Source: Virgibacillus doumboii
GTDB lineage: Bacteria > Bacillota > Bacilli > Bacillales > Amphibacillaceae
Direction: 5' to 3'
NCBI RefSeq assembly: GCF_902806455.1
Contig: NZ_CADCWQ010000001.1
Coordinates: forward strand, 496,001 to 560,000
DNA: 64,000 bases
A model generated the notes under the pieces. It was not told where the DNA came from and did no database searches. It worked only from the letters and a program-made list of their open reading frames with translations. Shown here in pieces: positions 55,752 to 64,000 of this stretch. The translations under genes and the position numbers were made by a program. The stretch's first letter is position 1; each line of letters opens with the position of its first letter.

Positions 55752-57275
55752 ATGAATGAACTTATTTCGTTACAAGGTATTAACAAATCGTTTGGCCCTG
55801 TGCAAGTATTATATGATGTGGATTTTACAGTGTATGAAGGGGGGGTTCACGCTTTACTAGGGTCAAATGGTGCTGGTAAGTCAACTTTAATGAAGATTGT
55901 ATCTGGAAATTACACTTTAAATTCAGGAAAAGTTTTCCTTAAAGGAAATCCTATAACAATTAGTAATCCGGGGGAAGCCAAAAAGTTTGGAATTAGTATA
56001 ATTCATCAGGAATTTAATTTGATACCGGATTTAACTGTATATGAAAATGTATTTCTAGGTAAAGAAATTAAAAAAGGAATTGGAGGTGTTATTAACTCTA
56101 AAAAGGAAGCGTTATCAAAAACAAAGCAATTAATTGAGAAATATGAACTTAATTTAGATCCTTATAAGAGTGTTAGAGAATTAAGTGTAGGTGAGCAACA
56201 GTTGGTAGAAATTCTGAAAGCAATTTCTGAAGAGTCTAGCGTTTTGATAATGGATGAACCAACCGCTGCTCTATCAATTAAGGAAACAAAACGTTTATTT
56301 GAAGTTATTAAATCGTTGAAATCACAGGGTATTGGTATTATTTATATTTCACACAGGTTGGATGAGATCCAAGAAATATGTGATTATGTCAACATTATGA
56401 GAAATGGTAGAAATGTTGCTGAGGGAAAGATTGGCGATTTTACTAATGAAAAAATCATTGAATATATGGTTGGAAGTAAAATGAATAACATGTTTCCTGA
56501 TAAATATCACCAAGATGGAGAGGAAATACTACGTATTGATAACTTATCTAATGATTTTATAAGTAATATTTCGTTTACAGTTCATAAGGGAGAAATTATA
56601 GGAATATTCGGGCTAGTAGGATCGGGTCATACTAATATTTTGGATACATTATTTGGTCTCAAAAGGCCGAATTCGGGTAACATATTTTTTCAAGGTGAAA
56701 CTGTTAATATTTCATCTCCCAATGACGCTAAGAAATTAGGTATAGCATATGTTACGGAGAATAGAAAAGAAGAAGGATTAGTTTTAGATTTAGGAATTGA
56801 TGAAAATATACTTATTCCTTCTATAAATGAATACTCCAAGTTCTATGTAAAGGAAAATAAAAAGATTAAGGGATTAGCACAATCATTTGCAGATAAGTTA
56901 AATATTAAATTTAATAGATTGTCACAACCAGTGAAAAACTTAAGTGGAGGGAATCAACAAAAAGTTGTATTGGGAAAATGGTTGGCGACGAAACCCAATC
57001 TATTTTTGTTAAGCGAACCTACTAGAGGGATAGATGTCGGTGCAAGGTCAGAGATTTACAGTCTATTAAATAATTTAACTGAAAAAGAAAATAAGGCTGT
57101 AGTCGTTGCTTCCAGTGATTCCGATGAAATTATTGGATTAAGTGACAGAGTTTTTGTTTTCTTTCAAGGAAAAATAGTAGCTGATCTTAGTAGTGAAAAA
57201 TTAACAAGCGAGGTTTTAATGGAGTATGCATCAGGAGCAAAAAATACTCGAGAGGAGGTGGAAATATATGACTAG
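55752..57275 (+). CDS. Sugar ABC transporter ATPase, ribose/RbsA family
   Basis: 507 aa from ATG 55752 with GAGGTG 6 nt upstream. Two fused ATPase domains. The first has Walker A GSNGAGKST, LSVGEQQLVEI and Walker B VLIMDEPTAALS. The second has the usual degenerate P-loop GLVGSGHTN and LSGGNQQKVVLGKWLA, but its Walker B reads LFLLSEPTRGIDVG with Ser in place of the common Asp. It powers sugar uptake with the permease and lipoprotein downstream. The permease gene start overlaps its end by 8 nt. Confidence 0.9.
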   Translation: MNELISLQGINKSFGPVQVLYDVDFTVYEGGVHALLGSNGAGKSTLMKIVSGNYTLNSGKVFLKGNPITISNPGEAKKFGISIIHQEFNLIPDLTVYENVFLGKEIKKGIGGVINSKKEALSKTKQLIEKYELNLDPYKSVRELSVGEQQLVEILKAISEESSVLIMDEPTAALSIKETKRLFEVIKSLKSQGIGIIYISHRLDEIQEICDYVNIMRNGRNVAEGKIGDFTNEKIIEYMVGSKMNNMFPDKYHQDGEEILRIDNLSNDFISNISFTVHKGEIIGIFGLVGSGHTNILDTLFGLKRPNSGNIFFQGETVNISSPNDAKKLGIAYVTENRKEEGLVLDLGIDENILIPSINEYSKFYVKENKKIKGLAQSFADKLNIKFNRLSQPVKNLSGGNQQKVVLGKWLATKPNLFLLSEPTRGIDVGARSEIYSLLNNLTEKENKAVVVASSDSDEIIGLSDRVFVFFQGKIVADLSSEKLTSEVLMEYASGAKNTREEVEIYD

Positions 57276-57691
57276 TCTTACTAAAGAAAATGTTTTAAGT
57301 TTAAGTGCTATACAAAGATTTGGAATGTTAATCATATTAATTCTCATAATTATAACGTTTTCATTCCTGTCGCCGCATTTTTTCACTTATTCAAACATGA
57401 TGAGTATGTTAAGACAGATTGCTGTAATAGGGATTATTGCTGCTGGTCAAACACTTGTAATTATTAAAGGCGGTATTGATTTATCTGTCGGTAGTATTGT
57501 AGCCTTTGCGGGTGTTGTGTCAGCATTGGTTGTTTCAAGTACAGAAAATGCTATTCTGGGAATCTTAGCTGGACTACTGGCGGGCGCAATTGTCGGTGTG
57601 ATTAATGGTGTATTTATTTCAAAATTGAAATTATCACCTTTAATTGTGACTCTCGCAGCTATGACGTTATATGCTGGATTGGCATTAGTAA

Positions 57692-57699
57692 TTTCCAAT
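57692..57699. repeat. Target site duplication, left (TTTCCAAT)
   Basis: TTTCCAAT directly precedes the IS66 end and recurs at 60155-60162 directly after it. 8 bp is the usual IS66 duplication. Confidence 0.95.
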
Positions 57700-57752
57700 G
57701 TAAGCGACAAATAAACCCCACCTAGTTTTTAGATGGGGGTTTCTAGTATGCT

Positions 57753-59330
57753 TTATTTAGATTTATTAGGAACGCGGCATTCTTGAGGGAGGGCTGCTGA
57801 CCATGGCAGGTATTGAGCCAATTGCTCCTTATCCGTCGTATCCATATTGGGAAGTTCTTCAAACAAATAGCTGAGGTAGTTGAATGGATTTAATCCATTT
57901 TCCTTAGCTGTCTCCACAATACTGTAAATAATCGCACTGGATCTTGCTCCTTTTGCGGTATTACTGAAAAGCCAATTTTTCCTACCTAGCACAAAAGGCT
58001 TGATGGACCGTTCCGCACGGTTATTATCAATTTCCAGACGACCATCCTCTAAAAAGGCCTCCAAATGTTCCCATTGTTTACGACAATATTTGATTGCTTT
58101 GCCTAACGCACTTTTGGGTAGTACACGTGGTGTCTGTTCTTGAAGCCATGCCAAAAAAGCCTCCATTACAGGTTGGCTGCGTTCCAAACGCTGTTTATAG
58201 CGTTCTTTTGGACTTACGTCTTTTAATTTACGTTCAATTTCATAAAGTTGATTACAGAAAGCCAAGCCTTCTTTAGCTTTCACAGACGTAGTGGCTGCGG
58301 ATTCAGGAAGTGCCTGAAGTGCTTCTGTAAATTTACGGCGTGCATGCGCCCAGCATCCAACCAAGGTAACATTGGTTAAGCCGTTGTAGCCAGGGTAACC
58401 GTCTACATGCAGATATCCCTTGAAACCTTCCAGGAATCGGCGGGGGTGTTTGCCAGCCCGGGTTTGTTGATAATCATACAAGACGATGGGAACATCGGTA
58501 TGCCCGGAGCGATACAGCCACATATAGGATTTTGATGTTGCGGGCCGTTCCGGCTCGGATAAAACTTGTAATGTCGTCTCATCCGCGTGGGCCATGTCCA
58601 GTTCCAATAACCGGGCATGCATTTCTTTATAAATCAGCTCAAGCCAAGCATTGGCGCCGTACGCTATCCAATTAGCCAGAGTCTGACGTGGTATGGATAT
58701 ACCGAAGCGTTCCAAATGTTTCTCTTGCCGATACAGTGGCATCCCTTCCACATATTTTTGCGTCATGGTATAAGCCATTGCGGACGGGGAGGCCAAACTA
58801 CCGGGAAAAACAGGCTCTGGCATTTTCGCTGTCACAATTGGTGTTTCAATTTCATAGCGTTCACAGTGGCGACAGCTGTACACGTGGCGCACGTGTTCCA
58901 CAACTTTCACTTGTGCAGGAATAACCTTTAATTCTTTGCGCACTTCCTTGCTCATATCGTGCAATGCACCGCCGCAACACGAACAGAACTGTTCCTCATC
59001 GGATAAACAATATTCAATCGTTTCCGTAGGCAGGTTTTCAAGCTTTTGTTCGCGCTGTCCACGCTGTTTCTTGCGTTTATATGTAATCGTCTCAACAGTT
59101 GGTTCTTCAACTGTTGAATCAGCTGTGGTCTCTGCTTCATTGAAAAGCGAAAGCTGGTTCGAGTCGGTCTTCTCACTGGAAGATCCGAATCTGCGTTGTT
59201 GGCTCAAACGAAATTGTTCTTGGTACCATTTTAATTCCGCCTCCAACGCTTCATTTTCCATCTCAAGCTTTTCCGTACGCGCTTTAAAATATTCAATTGA
59301 TTCGTTTGATGTATGCGCTGTATTTTCCAT
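57753..59330 (-). CDS. tnpC: IS66 transposase TnpC (copy in sugar operon)
   Basis: 525 aa from ATG 59330 (ATG 59459 would give 568 aa and overlap tnpB). Protein identical to the copy at 14598-16175, with intact coiled coil, zinc region and DDE core (HADETT, VDGYPGYN, DNNRAERSIKP). Since it is identical and intact, this pair of copies probably reflects one recent duplication within the genome. Confidence 0.92.
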   Translation of the reverse strand: MENTAHTSNESIEYFKARTEKLEMENEALEAELKWYQEQFRLSQQRRFGSSSEKTDSNQLSLFNEAETTADSTVEEPTVETITYKRKKQRGQREQKLENLPTETIEYCLSDEEQFCSCCGGALHDMSKEVRKELKVIPAQVKVVEHVRHVYSCRHCERYEIETPIVTAKMPEPVFPGSLASPSAMAYTMTQKYVEGMPLYRQEKHLERFGISIPRQTLANWIAYGANAWLELIYKEMHARLLELDMAHADETTLQVLSEPERPATSKSYMWLYRSGHTDVPIVLYDYQQTRAGKHPRRFLEGFKGYLHVDGYPGYNGLTNVTLVGCWAHARRKFTEALQALPESAATTSVKAKEGLAFCNQLYEIERKLKDVSPKERYKQRLERSQPVMEAFLAWLQEQTPRVLPKSALGKAIKYCRKQWEHLEAFLEDGRLEIDNNRAERSIKPFVLGRKNWLFSNTAKGARSSAIIYSIVETAKENGLNPFNYLSYLFEELPNMDTTDKEQLAQYLPWSAALPQECRVPNKSK

Positions 59331-59397
59331 ACGACAAGTATACGAAAAAGAATCCGACTTGCCTAGTCGAATTCCCATATTTCCATATTTCAAATTT

Positions 59398-59748
59398 TTA
59401 TAGAATGGTACGTGCTTTGACTTCCCGGTGTGCCTGCTTTTGTTCAATGGATAAACCATCCAGTAGCCAACGAAGTTGGCGCGGGGTAATATTCATTGGC
59501 GCCGTCTCCTTTTCGGATGGCCAATGGAACGTGCCTCTTTCCAAACGCCGGTAATGCAACCAAAACCCATTATTCTCCCATTGCAGAATCTTTAGCTTAT
59601 CGCGTTTTCGATTACAAAACACGAACAGGCTGGGGGAAAAGGGGTCAAGGTCAAAGCATTCTTTTACAATCACTGCCAACCCGTCAATGGATTTACGTAG
59701 ATCCGTGCTGCCGCGAGCCAGATATACACGATCAAATTGAAAGTTCAT
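59398..59748 (-). CDS. tnpB: IS66 accessory protein TnpB (copy in sugar operon)
   Basis: 116 aa, identical to the protein at 16243-16593. IS66 Orf2 motifs YLARGSTDLRKSIDGLA and FVFCNRKRDKLKI. Start overlaps the tnpA stop by 4 nt. Confidence 0.92.
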   Translation of the reverse strand: MNFQFDRVYLARGSTDLRKSIDGLAVIVKECFDLDPFSPSLFVFCNRKRDKLKILQWENNGFWLHYRRLERGTFHWPSEKETAPMNITPRQLRWLLDGLSIEQKQAHREVKARTIL

Positions 59749-60071
59749 CCGTTTTGGTTCTGCAAGATATGTATGACATCGGACAATAATTGGACATTTG
59801 CTCCCGGCCGCACTTCAACAGAAATGGTATCAACATGAATAAAGATGGGTCCCTGGTCTTCAGCGTAATCGTCCACTTGAACAGTAAGCCACTGCGTTTC
59901 CGTTGTCTCCGTTTCTGGAGAAATGACATCTCTTTCAAACCGTTGAACCCAATAATACATTTGGTGGACCTTAATTTCTTGGTCTCGACACCATTCAGCA
60001 ATGCTTTGCCCGCTTTCTTTCCAGTCGTCATAGCGCGCTTTCCATTCTATTCTTTTGTCTTTCAGGGTCAT
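59745..60071 (-). CDS. tnpA: IS66 accessory protein TnpA (copy in sugar operon)
   Basis: 108 aa, identical to the protein at 16590-16916, with the SIAEWCRDQEIKVHQMYYW DNA-binding-like segment. Its start faces the end of the element that borders the second half of the permease gene. Confidence 0.9.
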   Translation of the reverse strand: MTLKDKRIEWKARYDDWKESGQSIAEWCRDQEIKVHQMYYWVQRFERDVISPETETTETQWLTVQVDDYAEDQGPIFIHVDTISVEVRPGANVQLLSDVIHILQNQNG

Positions 60072-60154
60072 TGCATAACCTCCCGAATTAATTTCTAAGA
60101 AGATTATCGCATGGTAACCCTGTGATTAAAACGTGTATTCTATTTGTCGCTTAC

Positions 60155-60162
60155 TTTCCAAT
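60155..60162. repeat. Target site duplication, right (TTTCCAAT)
   Basis: Second copy of the 8-bp duplication, after which the permease reading frame resumes with GGTAATCCA. Confidence 0.95.
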
Positions 60163-60700
60163 GGTAATCCAATTATTGTATCAGAACCAGTATTTAAATT
60201 TATTGGGCAAGGATATATTGGTCCGGTTCCATTTCCGGTTATATTACTCGTATCAGTATATGTTGTTTTATCTTTTATTTTACGAAAGACAGTTCATGGT
60301 CAGTATATATACTCTATTGGAGGTAATGAAAAAGCGACAATATTATCTGGAGTTAAAGTGGATACTCATAAAATTATTGTATATACAACTTCAGGTTTAT
60401 TAGCAGGTTTAGCAGCGGTTATATTGACTGCAAGGTTATCTTCAGCTAGTCCAGTTGCAGGGACTGGTTATGAGCTTGATGCTATTGCGGCAGTTATACT
60501 AGGTGGTACCAGTTTATTCGGTGGACGGGGCAATGTTTTTGGAACTTTGATAGGGGTTATGATTCTGGGAATCTTAACAAGTGGTATGAACTTAATAGAT
60601 GTTTCCCCTTTCTATCAAGATGTAGCAAAAGGTTTAATTATTTTAGTAGCGATAATTATTGATAGATTTATCAATAATGATAAATAAGGGAGGGTTCAGA

Positions 60701-61660
60701 ATGAAGAGAATAATATTTTTTATTTTGTTAATGATGTTTGCTGTTGTTTTGGTTGGATGTGGATCAGATGGCGGTTCGGAGGCAGGTGCAACAGATGACT
60801 CAAATGATTCAGATACAATTAGTGTTGGTTACGCTATAAACACGCTTAATAATCCTTTTTTTGTAGAAGTAAAGGAATCTGCAGAGCAAGCAGCTAAGGA
60901 TTCAAATATTGAGTTATCAGTAGTTAACGCTAATAGTGATTTAGCTCAGCAGATGAGTGGTATTGAGGATTTAATTCAACAAGGAGTAGATGTTCTTATT
61001 ATTGATCCTGTTGATAGTAAAGGATCGGTAGCCGCAGTTGAATCAGCCAATGAAGCAGGAATTCCTGTGATTACAACAGGAAGAAGAATCGAAGGTGGAG
61101 AAATCGTAACTCATATGGGATACGATGAGGTTAAAAATGGAGAAACAGCAGGAAAGTTTTTGGCAGAACAATTAAATGGTAAAGGGAAAGTAATAGAATT
61201 ACAAGGAACGTTAGGTACCGATACTGCTAGACTTCGTAGTGAAGGTTTTAATAACGCAATGAATGAATACCCGGATATTGAAATAGTAGCTTCACAATCG
61301 GCTGATTTCGATCGAACTCAGGGGATGAAGGTAACAGAAAATCTATTACAGTCTCACCCAGATATTAAGGGTTTATATGCTGCTAATGATGAAATGGGTC
61401 TTGGTGCGTTACAAGCGTTACAGGCAGCTAATAAAGAAGACGTTGTGATTGTATCAAATGATGGTACTGATGAAGCACTTAATGCAGTTAAAGATGGAGA
61501 TTTAGCAGGAACAATGGCAGTCTCTCCTTCCGCCTATGGAGAAAAAGCGGTTGAAATAGCTATTGATGTTGCTAAGGGTGAGGAACAACCAGAATTTATT
61601 GAGTTACCTTCTCAATTTATTTCACAAGAAAATGTAGGAGATGCTTTGAATAGTAATTAA
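60701..61660 (+). CDS. Sugar-binding lipoprotein of the ABC transporter (RbsB family)
   Basis: 319 aa from ATG 60701, with GGGAGGG six nt upstream. Lipoprotein signal with lipobox LVGC and Cys20, then a Gly/Asp/Ser linker. Type I periplasmic-binding fold: GYAINTLNNPFFVEVKESAE, LIIDPVDSKGSVAAVESANEAGIPVITTGRR, GLYAANDEMGLGALQAL and SNDGTDEALNAVKDG. It would bind a pentose-like or deoxy sugar. It follows the disrupted permease gene by 13 nt, so its expression may be lowered by the IS66 insertion. Confidence 0.9.
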   Translation: MKRIIFFILLMMFAVVLVGCGSDGGSEAGATDDSNDSDTISVGYAINTLNNPFFVEVKESAEQAAKDSNIELSVVNANSDLAQQMSGIEDLIQQGVDVLIIDPVDSKGSVAAVESANEAGIPVITTGRRIEGGEIVTHMGYDEVKNGETAGKFLAEQLNGKGKVIELQGTLGTDTARLRSEGFNNAMNEYPDIEIVASQSADFDRTQGMKVTENLLQSHPDIKGLYAANDEMGLGALQALQAANKEDVVIVSNDGTDEALNAVKDGDLAGTMAVSPSAYGEKAVEIAIDVAKGEEQPEFIELPSQFISQENVGDALNSN

Positions 61661-61683
61661 TTTATGGAGAGGGGATATTAACT

Positions 61684-62139
61684 ATGAAGAAAAGTGTAAT
61701 GTTGAATAAAGAGTTAAGTAATGTTATAGCTTCAATGGGTCATACTGATCGCTTAATTGTTTGTGATGCCGGATTTCCAATTCCTAATAATGCACATCGG
61801 GTAGATCTTGCACTAACTAAAGATGTTCCAGACATAGAAACTGTTCTAAGTATTATAGAGAAGGAATTGATTGCAGAACAGATTTATATTGCAGAGGATG
61901 TCATAACACATAATCAACCTTTGTATAAGTCTATTAAACAAATTTATAAAGATGTTGATATTGAGGGTATTCCCCATGAAAGTATCTTAACCGAAGAGGC
62001 AAAAAAAGCGAAAGCTATTGTTAGAACAGGAGCTTATAATCCTTGGGGTAATGTTGTTATTCAATCAGGTGTAGATGTTCCAAATTGGTTTAACAAAGAG
62101 GGAGTCGTTGTACCTGATTATTATAAAGATAAAATGTGA
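61684..62139 (+). CDS. rbsD: RbsD/FucU-family sugar mutarotase (D-ribose pyranase-like)
   Basis: 151 aa. MGHTDRLIVCDAGFPIPN near the N-terminus holds the catalytic His20-type residue and Asp. RTGAYNPWGNVVIQSGV resembles the usual RTGE...YANVIL segment. Family members interconvert ring forms of ribose or fucose. About 20 residues longer than typical RbsD at the C-terminus (NWFNKEGVVVPDYYKDKM), so substrate could differ. GGAGAGGGG lies upstream. Confidence 0.82.
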   Translation: MKKSVMLNKELSNVIASMGHTDRLIVCDAGFPIPNNAHRVDLALTKDVPDIETVLSIIEKELIAEQIYIAEDVITHNQPLYKSIKQIYKDVDIEGIPHESILTEEAKKAKAIVRTGAYNPWGNVVIQSGVDVPNWFNKEGVVVPDYYKDKM

Positions 62140-62163
62140 TAAACTTTTAGGAGGAATTAAGAG

Positions 62164-62850
62164 ATGAAGTCATATTCTGTAGAACAAATTGCTAGTAAAA
62201 TACAGCATACAAACGTCAATCCAGATTTAGATAGAGAAGGAATTCGCTCATTATGCCGTGATTGCCTAGATTATGGATTTGATGGGGTTATGCTACAGCC
62301 TTGTTGGATCAACGAGGCAAAGACTATACTAAGTGGCTCCAACGTCAAGATTTGTACAGCATTAGGATTTCCAATGGGTGGTTCTACAACTTTAAGTAAG
62401 GTTAATGAAGCAAAAAATGTATTTGATTTAGGGGCAGACCAAGTAGATTTCATGGCAAATATTGGGTTTCTAAAAAGCCAAATGTACGATGAATACTATC
62501 AAGAGATCAGTCAAATTGTTAATGCCGCTAAAGGAAAGGTAACAAAGATTATGTTAGAGTTCGGTATGCTTACTGAATTTGAGAAGAAAAAAGCAGCTGA
62601 AATAGCTTTGGATGCTGGAGTTACTTATTTAAAAAACTCCAGCGGCTGGGGAAAAGGTGGTAAAGCCACTGAAGAGGATGTACAATTACTTAAAGAGATT
62701 GCAGGAGATAAAGCCTTAGTTAAAGCATCTGGCGGAATTAGAAGCATTGAAGATGCAACAAATATTTTAAATGCTGGAGCTAGTTTGATAGGAACTAGCT
62801 CAGGAGTCAAAATTGTTACAGGTACAGGTGAATCTTTAAGTGACTATTAA
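62164..62850 (+). CDS. deoC: DERA-family aldolase (deoxyribose-phosphate aldolase-like)
   Basis: 228 aa TIM-barrel aldolase. KICTALGFPMGGSTTLSKVNEA, the Asp in ADQVDFMANIG, the Schiff-base Lys in TYLKNSSGWG and the second Lys in ALVKASGGIRS agree with DeoC. The Lys neighbourhood is unusual (LKNSSGW rather than VKTSTGF) and the protein is divergent elsewhere, so it may cleave another deoxy- or ketose-phosphate. AGGAGG lies 8 nt upstream. In this operon it would follow the kinase step. Deoxyribose breakdown to glyceraldehyde-3-phosphate and acetaldehyde is a possible reading. Confidence 0.8.
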   Translation: MKSYSVEQIASKIQHTNVNPDLDREGIRSLCRDCLDYGFDGVMLQPCWINEAKTILSGSNVKICTALGFPMGGSTTLSKVNEAKNVFDLGADQVDFMANIGFLKSQMYDEYYQEISQIVNAAKGKVTKIMLEFGMLTEFEKKKAAEIALDAGVTYLKNSSGWGKGGKATEEDVQLLKEIAGDKALVKASGGIRSIEDATNILNAGASLIGTSSGVKIVTGTGESLSDY

Positions 62851-62888
62851 CGAATAAAAAGGTCTTATTTCTTTAGGGAGGCGTTTTA

Positions 62889-63644
62889 ATGGATTCAATT
62901 GACATTAAGGTTGATAAAAGTTCCCCTTTTCCTTATTATCAACAGATTGCAAATGATATTAGAGAAAAAGTATTCAATAAGGAATGGGAGACTAGCTTTC
63001 AATTACCTTCCGAAGAGCAACTTTGTAAAAAACTTGGTGTGAGTAGGGGAACAATTAGAAAGTCCATTTCCTCCCTTATTGAAGAAGGGGTACTTATGCA
63101 GGTTCACGGCAAAGGAACCTTTGTAAAAGAACAGAAGATTTCACATCGCTTTGGTCAGGAATTAATATCATTTTCTGAATCAATGGAACGTAGTGGACAG
63201 GATTATAAAACGAAAGTTCTGGAAAAACAATACAATATAGATATTAATGATGATATTAGAAAGAGGTTTTCCATAACCTCTGACCATTCAAAAATGATGT
63301 TTCTAAAGAGATTGAGGTATATCAATGAGGAACCAGTTATTTTGATTGAAAACATTATAGACACAACCCTTTGTCCTGGAATTGAGGAAGTAGACTTTGA
63401 GAAAGAAGCACTGTTTAAAACAATAGAACGCTTAAGTCATCAAAAAATTAAATTTGGTGTACGTAGTTTCAATGCTACCAGTTTAGATAGTGATAAATCC
63501 AAATTGTTGGATTTATCCTCTGGAACACCAATTTTACATTTGGAACAAACGACATATCTGAACAGAATGATTCCAGTAGAATCATCTGATGTATGGCTGA
63601 AATCTGAGAAATATCCGGTTACATCTTACTTACATCGTAGTTAA
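62889..63644 (+). CDS. GntR-family regulator, HutC/UTRA subfamily
   Basis: 251 aa. Winged helix at residues ~14-80 (PFPYYQQIANDIREKVFNKEWE; KLGVSRGTIRKSISSLIEEG; VHGKGTFV) and a UTRA domain to the end (LRYINEEPVILIENIIDTTLCPGIE; LEQTTYLNRMIPVESSD). Likely represses the sugar operon from within; the AGACGTA repeats at 55709-55725 are a candidate binding site. GGGAGG precedes the ATG. Distinct from the GntR protein at 28206. Confidence 0.88.
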   Translation: MDSIDIKVDKSSPFPYYQQIANDIREKVFNKEWETSFQLPSEEQLCKKLGVSRGTIRKSISSLIEEGVLMQVHGKGTFVKEQKISHRFGQELISFSESMERSGQDYKTKVLEKQYNIDINDDIRKRFSITSDHSKMMFLKRLRYINEEPVILIENIIDTTLCPGIEEVDFEKEALFKTIERLSHQKIKFGVRSFNATSLDSDKSKLLDLSSGTPILHLEQTTYLNRMIPVESSDVWLKSEKYPVTSYLHRS

Positions 63645-63664
63645 CTCAGGAGGTGAGAAGTAGA

Positions 63665-64000
63665 ATGGAGAATTGCTCAAAAAAGAAAATATTAGTTATA
63701 GGTAGCTATAATGTTGGTTTATCTTGTCAAACTAATCGAATCCCTGTATGGGGTGAAACAATAACAGTTGATAATTTCACAGAAAGTAACGGAGGTAAGG
63801 GTTCAAACCAAGCAGTTGCTGCTTCTAGGTTAGGTGGTAAAGTTTCGTTTATTGGCTGTATCGGTAATGACGGATTTGGTAATGATGGAGTTTCAATGTT
63901 AAAAGAAGAAAAGGTAGATATCTCTGGAGTTATTCGCTCAAATACTCATACTGGAGTAGGTTTTATATTTTTAAATGAGGAAGGCGAAAATTGTATTATG
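63665..64000 (+). CDS. PfkB-family sugar kinase, ribokinase-like (3' part outside window)
   Basis: First 112 codons, from ATG 63665 with AGGAGGTGA 8 nt upstream. VIGSYNVGLSCQTNRIPVWGET, then the PfkB signature SNGGKGSNQAVAASRLGG and GCIGNDGFGNDG. This is the substrate-binding N-terminal half of a ribokinase-type enzyme. ATP-binding half not seen. In context it would phosphorylate the imported (deoxy)sugar ahead of the aldolase. Confidence 0.9.
   Translation, partial: MENCSKKKILVIGSYNVGLSCQTNRIPVWGETITVDNFTESNGGKGSNQAVAASRLGGKVSFIGCIGNDGFGNDGVSMLKEEKVDISGVIRSNTHTGVGFIFLNEEGENCIM

Larger units (their letters stand above)
57700..60154 (-). mobile_element. IS66-family insertion sequence, copy in the sugar permease gene (2455 bp)
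   Basis: Same ends, length and gene sequences as 14545-16999, oriented with its genes on the minus strand against the host operon. The perfect target duplication and intact reading frames show recent transposition. The terminator-like hairpin at its tnpC end faces the minus strand. Downstream sugar genes would depend on read-through or a new promoter. Confidence 0.95.
57268..60687 (+). pseudogene. Sugar ABC transporter permease (RbsC family), split by IS66
   Basis: The first part (57268-57699) encodes MTSLTKENVL to YAGLALVISN with an ideal GGAGGTG start. The remainder (60163-60687) continues in frame as GNPIIVSEPVFKFIGQGYIGP to the natural end. Between them is a 2455-bp IS66 element with an 8-bp duplication. 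Joining the halves across one copy of the duplication restores one uninterrupted protein of ~320 aa with RbsC motifs (IIKGGIDLSVGS; AVILGGTSLFGGRG). Therefore this is a recent knock-out, not decay. Confidence 0.92.

Noticed and set aside
37774..60154. Composite transposon bounded by the two IS66 copies
   Set aside because: The bounding copies differ in sequence and each has its own flanking repeats, so they inserted independently.

Overview
The window is AT-rich, has strong AGGAGG-type ribosome binding sites, and carries Bacillus-type genes (YfmT/YfmS pair, MotA/MotB closely matching the B. subtilis pattern, CcpA-like sites, TRAP and GntR systems). This points to a low-GC Gram-positive of the Bacillaceae, most likely a halophilic or marine-type genus such as Virgibacillus, Oceanobacillus or Lentibacillus. 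The genus is an inference only. I saw no rRNA, tRNA or CRISPR.

Layout. (1) 1-13976: surface polysaccharide locus with a lyase tail, WecC-type nucleotide-sugar dehydrogenase, a fused MDR + Gfo/Idh oxidoreductase, GT4 and GT2 glycosyltransferases, a Wzy-like polymerase, two different sulfotransferases, a Wzx-like flippase and the dTDP-rhamnose genes rfbA-C-D-B. (2) 14447-19549: nested insertion sequences. A decayed IS21-family element carries an intact IS66 element and a second IS21-type remnant inside it. (3) 19732-25252: sulfate activation operon (sat, SLC13 transporter, cysC, cysQ) ending in a sugar aminotransferase. With no sulfate-reduction gene alongside, it probably supplies PAPS to the two sulfotransferases, so regions 1 and 3 look like one sulfated-exopolysaccharide locus split by mobile DNA. 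(4) 25478-37092: glpD and a TauE/SafE exporter diverge from a GntR regulator, a cytoplasmic-type sulfatase, its formylglycine-generating enzyme, a three-part TRAP transporter, a LysR regulator and glpK. Together they read as a route for importing an organosulfate, cleaving it inside the cell and burning a glycerol-like product.

(5) 37774-40235: a second, diverged IS66 copy. (6) 40334-43940: a poorly described stretch with a membrane protein, a DUF1659-like fragment, a DUF3892 gene, a sigma-70 family factor, a relic of that sigma gene, a long structured hairpin and an IS66-end remnant. (7) 44041-46377: yfmT-like aldehyde dehydrogenase plus yfmS-like soluble chemoreceptor. (8) 46592-54813: motility and chemosensory block in two units, each headed by a c-di-GMP-I (GEMM) riboswitch with its own terminator: EAL protein-motA-motB, then cheX-cheA-cheW-cheY-receptor. 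(9) 54993-55617: relics of a replication-type gene and of the sigma gene. (10) 55752-64000: a ribose-family sugar operon (ABC ATPase, permease, binding lipoprotein, RbsD, DERA-family aldolase, GntR, PfkB kinase). Its permease gene is cut by a third IS66 copy that appears identical to the one in region 2 and has a perfect 8-bp target duplication.

The most interesting points are the sulfated-polysaccharide locus, the putative organosulfate-to-glycerol catabolic cluster, the paired c-di-GMP riboswitches over a complete small motor/chemotaxis module, and the repeated decay of one sigma-factor family.
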